A stretch of 64,000 nt of DNA from Oscarella lobularis (GCF_947507565.1 NC_089176.1:3286001-3350000), one strand, 5' to 3'. Shown: positions 1 to 11,507, counted from the first letter of the stretch. The notes: generated from the sequence alone by a model not told the origin. Made by a program: numbers and translations.

Positions 1-3000
1 AAAGCACTCATTTTAATGTCTCTAATGGTAAACGAACCTCGGAGGATCGTCATCGTAAAAGAGAAGATCTAATTGGTTGGAGCAGCTCTTTCTATAGATC
101 CGCAAAAACAGCGAATACAAACCTCTCAGCAAATGAATTATGTCAACGAGGTAGTCTTCACGGAAGACGATTTCCATTTTCCGACACAAATAGCTAAACA
201 GGCGGTCAAAGAAACGACTCGGAAGAGAGATAAGCACCTGTCCAAATAAGCCTCAAGGCTGTTTTGGCCTAAAACGCGAACGCAGCAGACGACGTGATGC
301 AACCAGCGCGGCACTTGATAGACAGTGCGAACTAAAACACCCTACTTTGGTACGTGATCTTTTCTTTCCCCTTCTCGTCTTTACTGAGATACTGCAGCAC
401 TTCACCCACACCCGACAGATGGAACGCATCCGATGACAGATCTTCTAAAACGATTGCAACTGCAACAGAACTTTATCAAATTGGGCCGTAGCGTCCTACC
501 TCTAAACCGCTTGTCTTCCCAGTATCTATTTTAGAGAACGCAAGATGGGTTACCACAAAGGCTCGTTATAAGATTTCGCGAAGTTGACGCCTACCTTTCC
601 CCTTCTAGACCGACATCCCTTTCCTCTACGTCAAACGCCTGCGATTCCGATTGGCAGCGGTCAAAGTCCTTGCGCATTTCGGCGACCGCTGCATCCCTTT
701 GCGGCGAAAGTGCGTGTCCACGTCCGCACAACAGCCCCATTACATGTACTTACTCGTGAGGAGGTCGAGCCGTTTCGACGGAGGCGAGAAACGTCTGCAG
801 GAAAGCCTCCAAGTGTTGGCCCTTCTGCAAATAGCATCACAAATCACAAGACGTTATTCAAATCGTAACGAAAGCAAAGTGACGTCGCGTGAAGCAGTAG
901 ATTCGCGCACCTCTTTCTTCAGCTTCAGCTTCACCGATTTGAGCATCGTTCCTAGAACGTTGGGAGCGTACGTTCGTCCCTTATTACTCGCGCTCCCCTT
1001 ATAGGCCACCCCACCTGCTTTATTAGCGACCGCATCCAGCGTAAAAGCGGTTTTTTTCTCGGTATCGGGCGTGAGGAAGCTGTAGAGAAGTTGACTGCCG
1101 CTAAGTAACGGATGACTCACCAAACACTGTAGAACGAATGAGAACGAATTACAGAAAAGAATTCCACGAGCGCGTGCCGCGCGCCGGCGACAACTTGCCT
1201 TCAAGTATTTCTCCAATTCGGATCGCTTTTTTTCGGCCGTCTCGTCGGACATTCGCAGGAGGAAACCGCGCGACGGAAGCCGAACGTTGAGCTCGTCTAA
1301 AAAAATCGGACACCGTATAAAGCCGCTCTCTCTATCGTCTACACGAATCACCGACCGTGAAAGTTCTTCAAGCGAATATCCAAATTTCGAAACTGCTTCC
1401 AATCCCTACAGCGTCAAACACAGATGCAAAAACAAAAGATATTCTCTCTCTCTCTCTCGTGTTTTCTTCACCTCTTTACATTCCACGATGACCCAGCGCC
1501 TATATTCCAAAAAAATCAAGCGATGCACTATCTATCTCCAGCGAATCTTTATCGAACCTTGCATTGTTGCTATCGTAGGAATGGGCGTCGGCGTCTTCAC
1601 GACGAGCTTGCAGACGAGTCGCTGCGTGACGACCCCTTTGCTTTCCACTTCGGCCGAACGAATGCGCACGTCCCATTGACTCATATCGTACTCGGGCGTG
1701 CTCCCTTCGTCCTCAGCAATGTCGTCGCCGCCACTCGAATCGTCGTCCGATTGAGCCTTATAAGAAAAGAGGAGAAAGTGAGAGAGGAGGAAGAGAGAGT
1801 CTTGTACTGGGCGACCAGGCTGACGGCGACGGGCGGAGGAGGAAGAGGCGATTTGCGCGAATTGCTTGAATCCGGTATGTCCGGATCCGGCATTTTTCCT
1901 TCTTCTAGGGGAGAAATAAAGAAAAAAACGTTGCGTATAGAGAGGTACGCCGCTTTCGTTTGCACTCCACTGTTGCGATGGTGATCTTGAAAGCGATCCT
2001 TAATCTTGATTCCGAGTCGCTTGAAAACGTTTCGATTTTTCACACGCCTCGCGCGAGAAAGAAGAAGAAAACATATACGAAACGAAATTCGAAAATGAAA
2101 ACGCACCCCTTCGACGACGGCCTCGCGCGAGCGGGCAACCGACTGCCGCACACCATTTCATAATACTTGAAAGCGAAGAAAAAATATAAAAATAAAGAAA
2201 GAGAAAAAACCAAAACGGCAGCGTCTCGCCTCGTCGCTTTGATGAAAGAGCGGACAATAGATATTGACGAGCATCCCGTAGACGCGTTCGTACGCTCTAA
2301 TAAAGGGATCTCTGTATAGTCTCGCGCGTGCGAAACTTAACTTACTTTAGTAGCGGCGTCGACTGCTGCAATTTTCTCAGTCCCTGAACCGAATCGTTCG
2401 CGTCCAAAGCATCGACAGCTACGCGACAGAATTATAAGAGTAAAAAAAATTCCAATTGACGATCGAACCCAATTTGAGATCGTTGACGACGCTATCGTCC
2501 ATGCGAATTTTGTCCCAGGCGGTGGGAGAAAAGTACGTGTCGTAGAGCGTCTTCGCCTGTATCGCACGCACAACGAAAATGTGACTGAAGAGTTGAGGCC
2601 GTTTTTCTGTTTCGCGTACCTCCCTCAAGATGTTCTGCGATTCGGTTTCCGATACGTCTGGCTCCATGCATCTCCTATTGAGATCCTCTAAAAACGGTAG
2701 AGGGAATAATAACGGAGAGAGAGAGAGAGAGAGCTAGAGAGTGCGCGCGAGCAATCGACGCGACGTTTACCGACGGTGAGACAGAATTGCAAAATATTCA
2801 CCGTTCCCTCTCCTTTCATGAATTGCATAAAGTGAAACAGGCCGTCAGTCGACGACAGGATTGTCGGAAGTGGATGCCGCAGCGCCTAGGGGAGAAAACA
2901 GTGAGTGGAATTCGCGCGAGAACGAGAACGAGAACAAAAACACGGAACCTCACCGAATTGAGTTTGCTTGATCGGGCAAAGGTCGAGAGAATGGGAACCA

Positions 3001-4463
3001 GCTTGCCCGGCTTCTCGAGCGGTTTGACGGGCTAATGCCGAAAGGGAATTCCACTGACGTAAAAAGGAGCTCCGCTGAGTATTTTCTTTTTACCTTTGCG
3101 GGAAGAATCAATTCGATGACGATCTTATTAACAATGTCCTACGATCATATTAGAGAAGATAAAAGTGAGAATCAAATGAACGAGAGAACACCCAGACAAA
3201 CGAACTGGACTTGAAATGATTCGACAGAGTCTCGACAGCAGCTGACAGGCGGTCAACTCCTCGAGAAAAGCGACGAGACTCCTTTGACCACACCCCCACA
3301 GATTACTGAACATCTCGTTGTGCTTTTATAATAGCGTTCGTTTACCTCGACTTGAGCGACGCCGGCGGCAGAACGCGCGGCACGATGACGGCGGCGACGC
3401 GACGTAGGTATCGAATCGACGCGTGTTCGCCGCGAACGGCTTCGTGCACGTCGTCGCCGTATTCGCGCAGGACGGCGCCAACGAACGCGGCGCCTCGAAG
3501 AGAAGGATCTCGAGAGAGAGAGAGAGAATGAATACATAAAATAAATCTATAACATCTTACTCTTGTCTTTCGCTGCAAAGATGACGTGAAGGTGAGCCAT
3601 GCCTGCCTGTATCAGTTTCTCGGTCACGACTTTCGGTATATCAATCTGCAAATACAAATACACAAAAAATATATATATATATATATTCTTCTTTCTTTAC
3701 TTTCTTTGCTCGCTTGACGAAAGAGGCGATGATGAATTGGAGATTGCTTCGAAATTCATCGACGAGTTCCTCGTGATCGTTGATCTGCCTGCAAGATTAG
3801 TTTTATATTCAAGCGTCTCCTGTCCTCATTTTATACGTGCGCTACTTACCGATACCACTCGTAAACGAAATCCCGTAAGACCAGTTCAAAAAACTAAAAA
3901 AAAAGGAGCTACAATTTCTCGCCACAGTGAATTTGACTTTATCGACTCACTTCCGAAAGAGCTTCTTCGACCGGCAAAGGCACGAGAACGTCATTCCAAG
4001 GCTACGTTTTCAAAAAAAATCCATCGAAGAGGCACCACACCCACGCGCTAACGAGATACCTGTAAATCGGAAGTGACTGCTCCTCGTCTAAGGGAAAAAA
4101 TGACGATAAAAAGGACGTTTAGAATGCCCGTACCGATGCCGCTGGCAATTTTCGTTGCCGCATATGCCGCATCCCGGTGGCAGAGTCGGCTTCATCGGTT
4201 CGCGGCGCTTTATCCATATCAGAAAGCTCGGAACGAGCGCTTTCGCTTTCAGAAGGCAATAGGCAGCGCAGCAGCCGCACGCAGTTGTCCAGAGCCAGCG
4301 CAGGAGAGCGTGGTGGCTAAGGAAAATGCGATTCGAGGGAAAAACGTCGCCGATCGCGAGTTCCTCACCGCGAAAAGACGATCGAGATGAAAAAAAGTAG
4401 AAAAAGACCAACAAAAAGAAAGGGTCTTAGCGATGCAGCGGCCTTCGGATGTCGATTAGCCAT
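1..4463 (-). CDS. SNX14: SNX14-like sorting nexin, copy A (multi-exon, C-terminus beyond the window)
   Basis: Membrane-anchored sorting nexin of the SNX13/14/19/25 group (PXA-RGS-PX-nexin C). In animals SNX14 acts in ER/endolysosome lipid handling. Exon 1 starts at the ATG at 4461-4463 and encodes a hydrophobic anchor; its GT-AG intron ends at TTCCTTAG before an exon with the Cys-rich motif CGICGNENCQRHR, which matches the SNX14-specific CxxCGxxxCxRHR. Downstream on the minus strand come PXA segments (INDHEELVDEFRSNLQF near 3.75 kb, AVRGEHASIRYLRR near 3.4 kb), an RGS segment (FSPTAWDKIRMDDSVVNDLK near 2.5 kb), PX (WKQFRNLDIRLKNF, LPSRGFLLRM near 1.2-1.4 kb) and nexin C (QVPRWLHHVV near 0.3 kb, CRKMEIVFREDYLVDIIHLL near 0.15 kb). 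An apparent stop near 0.32 kb lies inside a ~50-nt intron. The final exons lie off the left edge. It starts about 100 nt downstream of PMM2 copy A on the same strand. Confidence 0.85.
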
Positions 4464-4566
4464 TTTCCCATTCGTTGAGAGAGAGAGACGGGACGTGCGT
4501 TAGACGAAGCTCGGAATTCCCACACTTTCAAAAAAAATACAACGTAGAGAAAAATTCTTCTCTCGT

Positions 4567-6015
4567 TTACTGCAAAAATTCTTCCGTCAAAATTTTTCGC
4601 GTATCGTCCGGATTCTTCACCGCATGCCCGACAGTTCGCGGGTCCACGTAGATCTCGTGATCGTTTCCACCCTGCGAGAAAAAGAAAACGCGAGTCCAGT
4701 TTCGACCCCAAAAATCGCTCTCACTCCCTCTCACCTCAAAGGTCTTGTCGCCGAAAAAGTGGACGGCATCAAAGCCGTCATTAGCGACATGTCGCAAACA
4801 GTACGTCTTGTCCCAGCCGATCGGGAAGACGTCAAAGCTAATCTGGCCACCTGTGAAAAATCAAGGAATAATTAAATAAACTAGAAAATCAACTTTGCAA
4901 CAGAAACCAGACAACCAAACTATTTTTCCTAAAGTGACCTCTCTCTGCCGGAAGGCTCAAAAGAGCCCTCTCAAAAAAAAGTCGGTACCATGCACTGATG
5001 TACCGATTGAGAACTTGAGATTAAAGCTCGCAAATTCCTGCTCGAGTGCAGCGACAAACTTCGTTCGAATTCCCGTCTCCTGGGAAGAGATAGGTGGCAC
5101 AGACATCACAGCGACGGTTCCAGTTCCAACCTTATCATATTCGAAGAAGGCAATTCGCTCCTCCTGGGAGCAATTTCTTCCAATAGGCGACACGTTTAGC
5201 ATGCCGTTACGGAATTCAATGAACGTTCCTCTTGATTAGAGGAGAGTAGAATGTATATCGTAGGTGCGCTCCAAAATCCCGGAATGACGCACCTCTTGAT
5301 CGGGATGTCAAGATCTGCGATGTAGTGCAAACAGAAATTGATGAGTCGCTTCAATTTTTCCTCGCCCACGAACGTCTTGATGCTCTGCGAGGTAGAAACG
5401 CGAATTATAAAGAAGTCAGTTATAGATCGATAAAATAGAGTCCCTAGCAACTGCACAATGGAAAGAAGATACACTCGCGGCTAAGACGCTGTGCTAACAT
5501 CAAACAGAAACTAGAGAAATTTCTCTAAGGGCTTCAGGAGCATGAAATCGAATTAGGTATTGTCTTCTCCCCTTTGTGTAGGACTTCTGTTTTATGACTC
5601 GCTTAGCCTAGGTATGTGTACTGTACCTCAACTGCGACAAGTTCGCCGTCCTTGTAAGCGACCAGGCCATTTTCGGCGAAGACGTAATCGTACGAGTGTA
5701 TGGCTGAAGAATGCACTTTTTCGTTATTTCTTTTTATTTCTTTTTTCGATCGACGAACGATCTCACCGTCTTTGCCGCCCATCTGTTCGAGTATTTTCAA
5801 CAGGTCAGAACCGCCGACGAGGCCGACGGCGTAGCGTTCGCGAACGCTCGCCATGAACGTCTTCATCTCTTGCGAAATGGCCTAGACGCGATTGCATTTG
5901 TTTCGTGGTCGACAACTTCTCTTTCTTTCTTTCTTGCAGTCTTTACCTGTCTCGGTGCCGTCAGCGTGCCGTCGACGTCGAAGAGGAGAAGAGTCGACTT
6001 CTGCTTTGTCGCCAT
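4567..6015 (-). CDS. PMM2: Phosphomannomutase, copy A (intact, 8 exons, 249 aa)
   Basis: Converts mannose-6-phosphate to mannose-1-phosphate for GDP-mannose and N-glycan synthesis in the cytosol. I resolved eight exons: 5947-6015, 5767-5881, 5627-5703, 5293-5384, 5131-5230, 5004-5079, 4735-4850 and 4567-4671. All have GT/AG borders and consistent phases; they sum to 750 nt including TAA. Human PMM2 has 246 residues. Signature motifs are all present: the HAD nucleophile loop [11 protein letters not shown] in exon 1, [54 protein letters not shown] and [13 protein letters not shown]. Introns range from 48 to about 240 nt. The gene lies between SNX14 copy A and the divergent homeobox gene 1. The family call is very firm; PMM1 versus PMM2 is not separated in an animal this distant. 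Confidence 0.95.
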
Positions 6016-6659
6016 TTTAGATTGTGCGCGCGCAGCGGCGGAAAAGCGCGGGAGTACGCCTTCGCGTCAGTGACCACTTATCGCCAGAGCCCTAAATAAA
6101 TCATGCTTATCTCTAAACACGCTGCAATATGTGCAAACGCAAATGCACGCTGCCTGTCTAATTGAATTGCATTGACCTGTTTCGTAGTCTCACTGCCATC
6201 ATAGCCACTATCGTCATCGTGCAAACCCGTTCATAGCTCATTTAGTCGAGCAGAGTAGATTTGGGGCGAATAAGACTCATTTAATGTAATTTCTACAAAC
6301 ACAAGGCGTCTGAAAATATTGAGGTAGACCGCAGATATTTCACATGCTGAGAGAAATCGCAAATGAAGGCATTTCAGCACACGTCTATCGCGATGGAAAG
6401 TACAACCGGAGGGGGGCGAAACTGATCCGCCCGCACACCTAAAAGGCCACCCATTAGACTCACTTCCGCATCAATGTTTACCTGGGGAAACGATTTAGTG
6501 GTGAGGGGATGGAACGAGGATAATTAGTGCCAACCTCATTAGGGAGCTCCGCGGACCCATTATAAGGCCGACACGGCAGCTGAGCTCGTTATTCGGAGTC
6601 CGTCTTACCGCCAGGCAGTTTCCTCTGTCATCCACATATCATCGCTAGTCACATCATTC
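6016..6659 (+). promoter_or_regulatory. Upstream region of homeobox gene 1, with TATA box
   Basis: Non-coding stretch between the divergent PMM2 copy A and homeobox gene 1. A TATAAG box sits at 6561-6566, about 95 nt before the ATG. The 400 nt upstream are rich in TAAT/ATTA cores (CATTTAATGTAATTTC, ACCCATTAGACTCACTTCC, GATAATTAGTG, CCTCATTAGGG), which are typical homeodomain target cores. The same blocks recur in the same order before homeobox gene 2 (about 18.9-19.3 kb), so they belong to the duplicated unit. Autoregulation is possible but is inference. Confidence 0.5.
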
Positions 6660-7526
6660 ATGGCGACCGATCGTCGAAGTCCGTCAACAAATTTCATGAT
6701 GGCAAGCATTCTCAGTTCGTCGACGTCGAGTCTTGCCGACTCGTTGCGCGACGAGACGCCATCGCCGCTGAGCCGAACGCACATCATTAGCAGCAGCGAG
6801 CAAAATCTTTCCGAATCACGAATCCTCTTCCCCTCCTCCTCCTCCTCCTCGTCGTCGTCGACGTCGTTATTCGTCGCAAATACTGCTGTAACCGCTGTTG
6901 GCGACAGCAGCTCCGTAGCGGACATCACTGCCGCTGTCGGTAAGATGCGCACGAATCGACACAAGAAGCCGCGCACGACTTTTTCCGACGAGCAATTGCA
7001 CGAACTCGAGCAGAAATTCGCGCGCAACAAGTACCTGTCGGCAAAGGAACGCCAGCGAATGGCGGAAGTGCTCGGGCTGACCGACTCGCAGGTGAAGACG
7101 TGGTTTCAAAATCGGCGCATGAAATTGAAGAGGCAGCTCGAAAGCATTGGCTGTCAATCACCAAGCGCCGAGTGGCGCGACGAAAGATTCTATTGCGGCG
7201 GACTTTCCTATAGTCCGACGAGAGCGTCGTTGCCATCATCGGTTGGGGACATCCGGAGAACAGCGATCATTCCTCCCGCCATGACGGCAGCGGCGATTCC
7301 TCCCGTTACGGCGGCGCTCCCCAGCCCCGCCGTTCCTATGTTCAGTTTCATGCATTATCAACGACCGCCCGCTGTTGTTCCCAGCGGCTTTCACAAAGGA
7401 CTCGTTGCATGCCATCCATCATTCAAAGCAGCGTCGGTTCCCTATTCTCGGTACATGACCTACGACCCTTCGTCCGCTGCGTCGTCACCGTCTTGTGTGG
7501 CAGTTCAACATTCAATGTGCAAGTGA
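6660..7526 (+). CDS. NK-like homeobox transcription factor 1 (single exon, 288 aa)
   Basis: Sequence-specific nuclear transcription factor. The homeodomain spans residues 101-160, with Arg5, Phe8, the recognition helix [15 protein letters not shown] and Gln50. Recognition helix plus the KYLS segment place it in the NK-like subclass of ANTP homeoboxes; by eye the nearest families are Bsh/BarX, Vent and Hex. An EH1-like Groucho-binding motif, FMMASIL (residues 12-18), suggests a repressor. A poly-Ser stretch follows at about 59-68. After the homeodomain comes the motif [13 protein letters not shown] (167-179), shared with genes 2 and 5. The C-terminus is Pro/Ala/Ser rich. The ORF starts at the first ATG after the TATA box and needs no intron. 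It is the duplicate of homeobox gene 2; I see no lesion. Confidence 0.93.
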   Translation: MATDRRSPSTNFMMASILSSSTSSLADSLRDETPSPLSRTHIISSSEQNLSESRILFPSSSSSSSSSTSLFVANTAVTAVGDSSSVADITAAVGKMRTNRHKKPRTTFSDEQLHELEQKFARNKYLSAKERQRMAEVLGLTDSQVKTWFQNRRMKLKRQLESIGCQSPSAEWRDERFYCGGLSYSPTRASLPSSVGDIRRTAIIPPAMTAAAIPPVTAALPSPAVPMFSFMHYQRPPAVVPSGFHKGLVACHPSFKAASVPYSRYMTYDPSSAASSPSCVAVQHSMCK

Positions 7527-8436
7527 GCGACACTCTTTATAGTGCAGTGTGCATGTCGTTGTGTTGATCGCGTTTCGTAGTTATCCTAATGGTAGTAATT
7601 TTGACTCAATGGACGGCCCGTGCGTGACCCATTTGTTCATTGCATTTGTAAATCATATTAAAAAATAAAAATTGCCTTCAATATTTAAACAATTGAATAT
7701 CACACCTTTAAGGTGCAATATTTAATTTTTTAACATAAATATTGCACCTTCAAGGTGTGATATTCAATTCTGTTACATAATAAAAATTGAAAATTGCACC
7801 TCAAAAGGTGTGATTCTCAATTATACTACGGATTGAAAATTGAAAATTGCGCCTCAAAAATGCAAAATTCAATTTTGAATAGAGCTTCGTTTTCTCATGA
7901 TATCATTTAGATAAGAATTGAGTGTTAAAAGGTGATAATTTGTATAAGATACGCCCTAGGCACTGATGCTAATTACCCGAGGACTTTCTGCAGCCCTTTA
8001 CCGCAGCGTATTCGCAGTTTAGGCCTGCAAGCTGCAATATTAGCCTTGTATCCAGATCCTTCACGCCCGACTAGTCTTTAATTGGCCTCTGAGCTGCAGA
8101 AAAGCGGAATGACATACTAGTCGGACGCAGAGTGTCTAGGCAAGAGCTACTGCAGAATTTGTAGGAGATATGTTGCAATGGTACAGCGCAATGGCAGTTG
8201 TTAGCTTGCAGTTGCGTTGAGACGAATTCTGAGTTCTAAGATTATTCCTTTTTCAAAATATTATTTGTTCTAAAGCCTAGAGGCTACTTCTTCCTTTCAG
8301 GGGGCTACCCTCAGATACAAGTCTGCCCTTTTTTCACTCATAATATAGCCTAAACAGCCGCTTTTCGCGCAGAAGCGTGCGCTAAGTTTGCACGACTGGT
8401 TAGCACCTCAAGACTTGCTAACGTTTGCCTGAGGTT
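7527..8436. repeat. Intergenic DNA with short palindromic repeats
   Basis: No coding potential seen. A near-perfect inverted repeat lies at 7691-7724 / 7736-7769 (34-nt arms carrying CACACCTTTAAGGTGCAATA, 11-nt spacer). Diverged copies of the same GGTGTGATATTCAATT unit follow at about 7791-7875. A half-unit (AGGTGCAATATTCAAC) occurs again at about 9625, just right of the larger inverted-repeat element. The duplicated block appears to stop near 7.61 kb, because homology to copy B is lost there. The stretch 7.95-8.43 kb is unique sequence in which I recognise nothing. Confidence 0.55.
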
Positions 8437-9614
8437 GTGAAGTCACTATATTAGATCGGGACTATTCTAGACAGCAACGCCCAATGATGCAAGGTGCTTG
8501 CGCAGTAGCAAACGAAGTTAGGATAGGAAACCGCCCCTGACAACGAACGCTGTAACGTAATTAGCAATTTTCAGCGTAGTTTGTACGCCGTTACAGCAAC
8601 ATATACACTGATGCAAATTATTGCGTATTGATTAGGATGCTCTGTCTTACCCAGTCGTCTGGTAAAAACAGCCAAATAACTTTGTTCTAATATAGTCCTG
8701 TTCTAAAATACTGTCTTCTAAGGCGACACTATTTTAGAAAAGGGTTTATTTTAGAACAACCTCTTTTCCAGTGCAGAAGCATATCAAGAGTCATACTTTT
8801 CACCGACCTATAGATGCCCTGCATATGGCCTGCGTGTATTGCAGTGTACCGAGTGTGTTCTAATATAGTGACAGTTCCTTCCAAGGAGACACTATTTTAG
8901 AACAGAGCTTATTTTAGAACAAACTATTTTCTAGCATATCAAGAGCCATACCTGTGATAGATACCGTACATGGCCTGCGTGTATAACGGTATAAGTCTGT
9001 TTGACGAAGTAGCATACTGGTTACTATAAAGCATTTACTGTTGACGTGAGAACGTCAACTTTGCATGCATGAGTTGTCGTCGACTTTTAGGATTACTTAA
9101 TATTTGATTCCTAAGTAGATACTGTTTCTACTTGCATAATGAAAGAAAGAGATTTCTATATTCCGTCAGTCTGTTCCAAAAAGCCAGGTGCATGGCCTGT
9201 TCGAGAATAGTATGATTTCCAAAGAGTATTTTACAACGATATGAAACAGTCTGTGGACAGGTACGGTATGATATATGCCTCTGCACTGGAAAAGAGGTTG
9301 TTCTAAAATAAACCCTGTTCTAAAATAGCGTCGCCTTAGAAGACAGTATTTTAGAACAGGGCTATATTAGAACAAAGTTATTTGGCTGTTTTTACCAGAC
9401 GACTGGGTAAGACAGAGCATCCTACGCAATAATTTGCATCAGTGTATATGTTGCTGTAACGGCGTACAAACTACGCTGAAAATTGCTAATTACGTTACAG
9501 CGTTCGTTGTCAGGGGCGGTTTCCTATCCTAACTTCGTTTGCTACTGCGCAAGCACCTTGCATCATTGGGCGTTACTGTTCTAGAATAGTCCCGATCTAA
9601 TATAGTGACTTCAC
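8437..9614. mobile_element. Non-autonomous element with ~340-bp terminal inverted repeats
   Basis: The left arm (8437-8777) and right arm (9280-9614) are near-perfect reverse complements. The outer ends are GTGAAGTCACTATATTAGA and TCTAATATAGTGACTTCAC. The arms carry repeated TTCTAAAATA / TATTTTAGAAC motifs. The ~500-bp centre holds further diverged direct copies of part of the arm (near 8.85-8.99 kb). No transposase ORF is present. I could not define a convincing target-site duplication, so the family is unassigned; a foldback/MITE-type element is the best description. Confidence 0.7.
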
Positions 9615-10019
9615 AGCTACAGAGGTGCAATATTCAACTTTCATGCCCATACCAAAATAGACCTAAAAATGCTTCACAAAGCCACAATCTAGATTGACTC
9701 GTTTGTACATGTATAACTCCTTTAGGGTCCAATATAGGAATGAAATGAACGTTTGAGTCGCGCGGTTCGGAGGCGTTTCTCAAGCAGAGACTTACCAGCG
9801 GGCAGGTCTTCTTCCCATCGCGTTCTTTCGAGTATCGCAGAGGCGACGATGACCAAGAAAACGACGGATGATACACTTCTTAGAAACGCATGCGCAGTTG
9901 CATCGATAAGCATGCGCAGTTCGATTTGCAGGAATGCTCCCAATTTCATTGAGAAAAATCGGATGACATCGGTGACATCGCATTCGAACGACCGAATTAG
10001 TCCCACTTTGAAAGACAAT

Positions 10020-11507
10020 CATTTCATTGAACATGGAAATTCGTTTCGCCGCTACTGTCCGACACGAATCGCGCCCATTTTCCATCGCGATTCTAATCGT
10101 TATACATTTCTGAACACAATCATGCTAGCAGCGCAAACGTTTCAAAGCGTCGAGATCGAAGCCAATTGGCAACTTTCGCTTCTCGACGTGATTTTCTTCT
10201 CAATTTACCTCTTTGAACTTATTCTCAAATTCTACGCGTGGCGACTGCGCTATTTCAAGAACAGCTGGAATACGTTTGACTTTCTCGTCGTTCTTGCAAG
10301 CACCAACAAGCACCGTCGACTTTTGATCAATCTCGTCGTGCGCGCGCTACGCGCGCGGCGCGTTTTGCGATTTGCGAACGATACGCTTTCTGCGCAACTT
10401 ACAGATCATCGTCACGACCATACTTCGATCAATACCGGCGCTCGGTAACATCGTCATACTCGCGGCGTTCGTTCTCTACATTTTCGCTATTATTAGCCTG
10501 TGACCAGACCTTCTCCCTTGATCCCGTATAACGGCTCGGGAGAAGGTTACGGCTCCGCCTCTTTTAGGCCCGCCCTAGGAACAAAGCGCCCGTACATGTA
10601 TACGTCGCGTCGGTTCTCTATCGACGAAACGTCGGTTTCCTCGCTCTACGCAACTTGTGTTCATTGGTAAGTGTTCCTGGCAATATCCTGAAAAGATTGA
10701 AAGACGATCGTAGCTCGCAAGAGCAAAAGAACCTTTCGAAGGGTATTGCTAAGAGCACTTCAATTTGTTACTATTGAACACAAGTTGCGTAGAGCGAGGA
10801 AACCGACGTTTCGTCGATAGAGAACCGACCGCGACGTACGCATGTACGGGCGCTTTGTTCCTAGGGCGGGCCTAAAAGAGGCGGAGCCGTACCAGACCTT
10901 CCCGAACCCGTTATACGGGATCAAGGGAGAAGGTCTGGTCACAGGCTAGCTATTATTGGACGCGGCTTATACGGAGACGCGGATCCAGCACGCTTCGGGA
11001 ATCTCGGTCGCGCGTCGGTTACTCTTTTCCAGCTCATCACACTCGACGACTGGTACTACGCCTACAGCGAACGCGACGACTATCTCTTTATCTTCATCGT
11101 CTTGCATGGAAACGTTCATATTCATCAATCTTTTCGTCGCCGTCATCGTCGACAGTCTCGGACGCGCTCAAGCAACCGCCGCCAACCGGTTAATCAACGG
11201 TGGCGGTGGCGGCGGCGGTGGCGGCGGTGGCGGTGGCGGTGGCGACAGCGGCGGCTCATATTGATGACAACGTCACAGACTTAACGTCATCACAGCCACT
11301 TAGCGACGATGGCAGTAGCACGCTAAGTGACGGCGCCGACGAGTCAATGATGCGAAATCATTACGATGACGTTACCAACGCTAATTTTGACCTGATTCGT
11401 CGCTACTACTCAAGCATCATCTCAAAGAAGATGCCGTTCAGCGCGAGGCGATTTACGAATTGATTGATTTACTAGGTATCGCCAAAGTGCCGACGCAGCG
11501 CATTTAG
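10020..11507 (+). pseudogene. CatSper-type voltage-gated cation channel pseudogene
   Basis: Remnant of one pore-forming CatSper (sperm Ca2+ channel) subunit. Visible on the plus strand: S1 (FLNTIMLAAQTFQSV), S2 (SLLDVIFFSIYLFELILKFY), the start of S3 (NSWNTFDFLVVLAS), an Arg-rich S4, S5 (LGNIVILAAFVLYIFAII), the pore motif LFQLITLDDWY, S6 (FIFINLFVAVIVDSL) and a C-terminal tail ending at the stop at 11505-11507. Reading frame is lost near 10.37 kb in S4 (about 4 extra bases), near 11.1 kb before S6 and near 11.41 kb in the tail. A 455-bp foldback element splits it between S5 and the pore. S3 to S4 also looks shortened. A Gly-rich run at about 11.2 kb follows S6. The S1-S6 order and TLDDW pore make the family call firm; the subunit (1-4) is not decided. 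Confidence 0.82.
10494..10948. mobile_element. Foldback MITE inserted in the CatSper pseudogene, 8-bp target duplication
   Basis: The ends are TAGCCTGTGACCAGACC and GGTCTGGTCACAGGCTA. Long inverted arms of about 170 nt (10494 to ~10664 and ~10774-10948) flank a ~110-nt loop. The direct repeat GCTATTAT lies at both borders (10486-10493 and 10949-10956). Reading across the insertion site with one copy of the 8-mer gives uninterrupted CatSper protein (YIFAII then GRGLYGDADP), so this is an insertion, not an intron. An 8-bp duplication with ends starting TAG is compatible with the hAT superfamily; that assignment is inference. Confidence 0.85.

Noticed and set aside
315-385. Apparent premature stop and indels in SNX14 copy A compared with copy B
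   Set aside because: The differing stretch is a ~50-nt intron in both copies (donor A|GTAAA, acceptor TTTTAG or GTCTAG); the flanking coding sequence stays in frame.
10500-10942. Treating the interruption of the CatSper gene as an intron
   Set aside because: The borders are an 8-bp direct repeat plus terminal inverted repeats, not GT-AG, and the element has transposon-like symmetry.
11199-11255. Gly-run (GGT/GGC)n as a functional domain
   Set aside because: Simple repeat within a pseudogene; unstable triplet tract.
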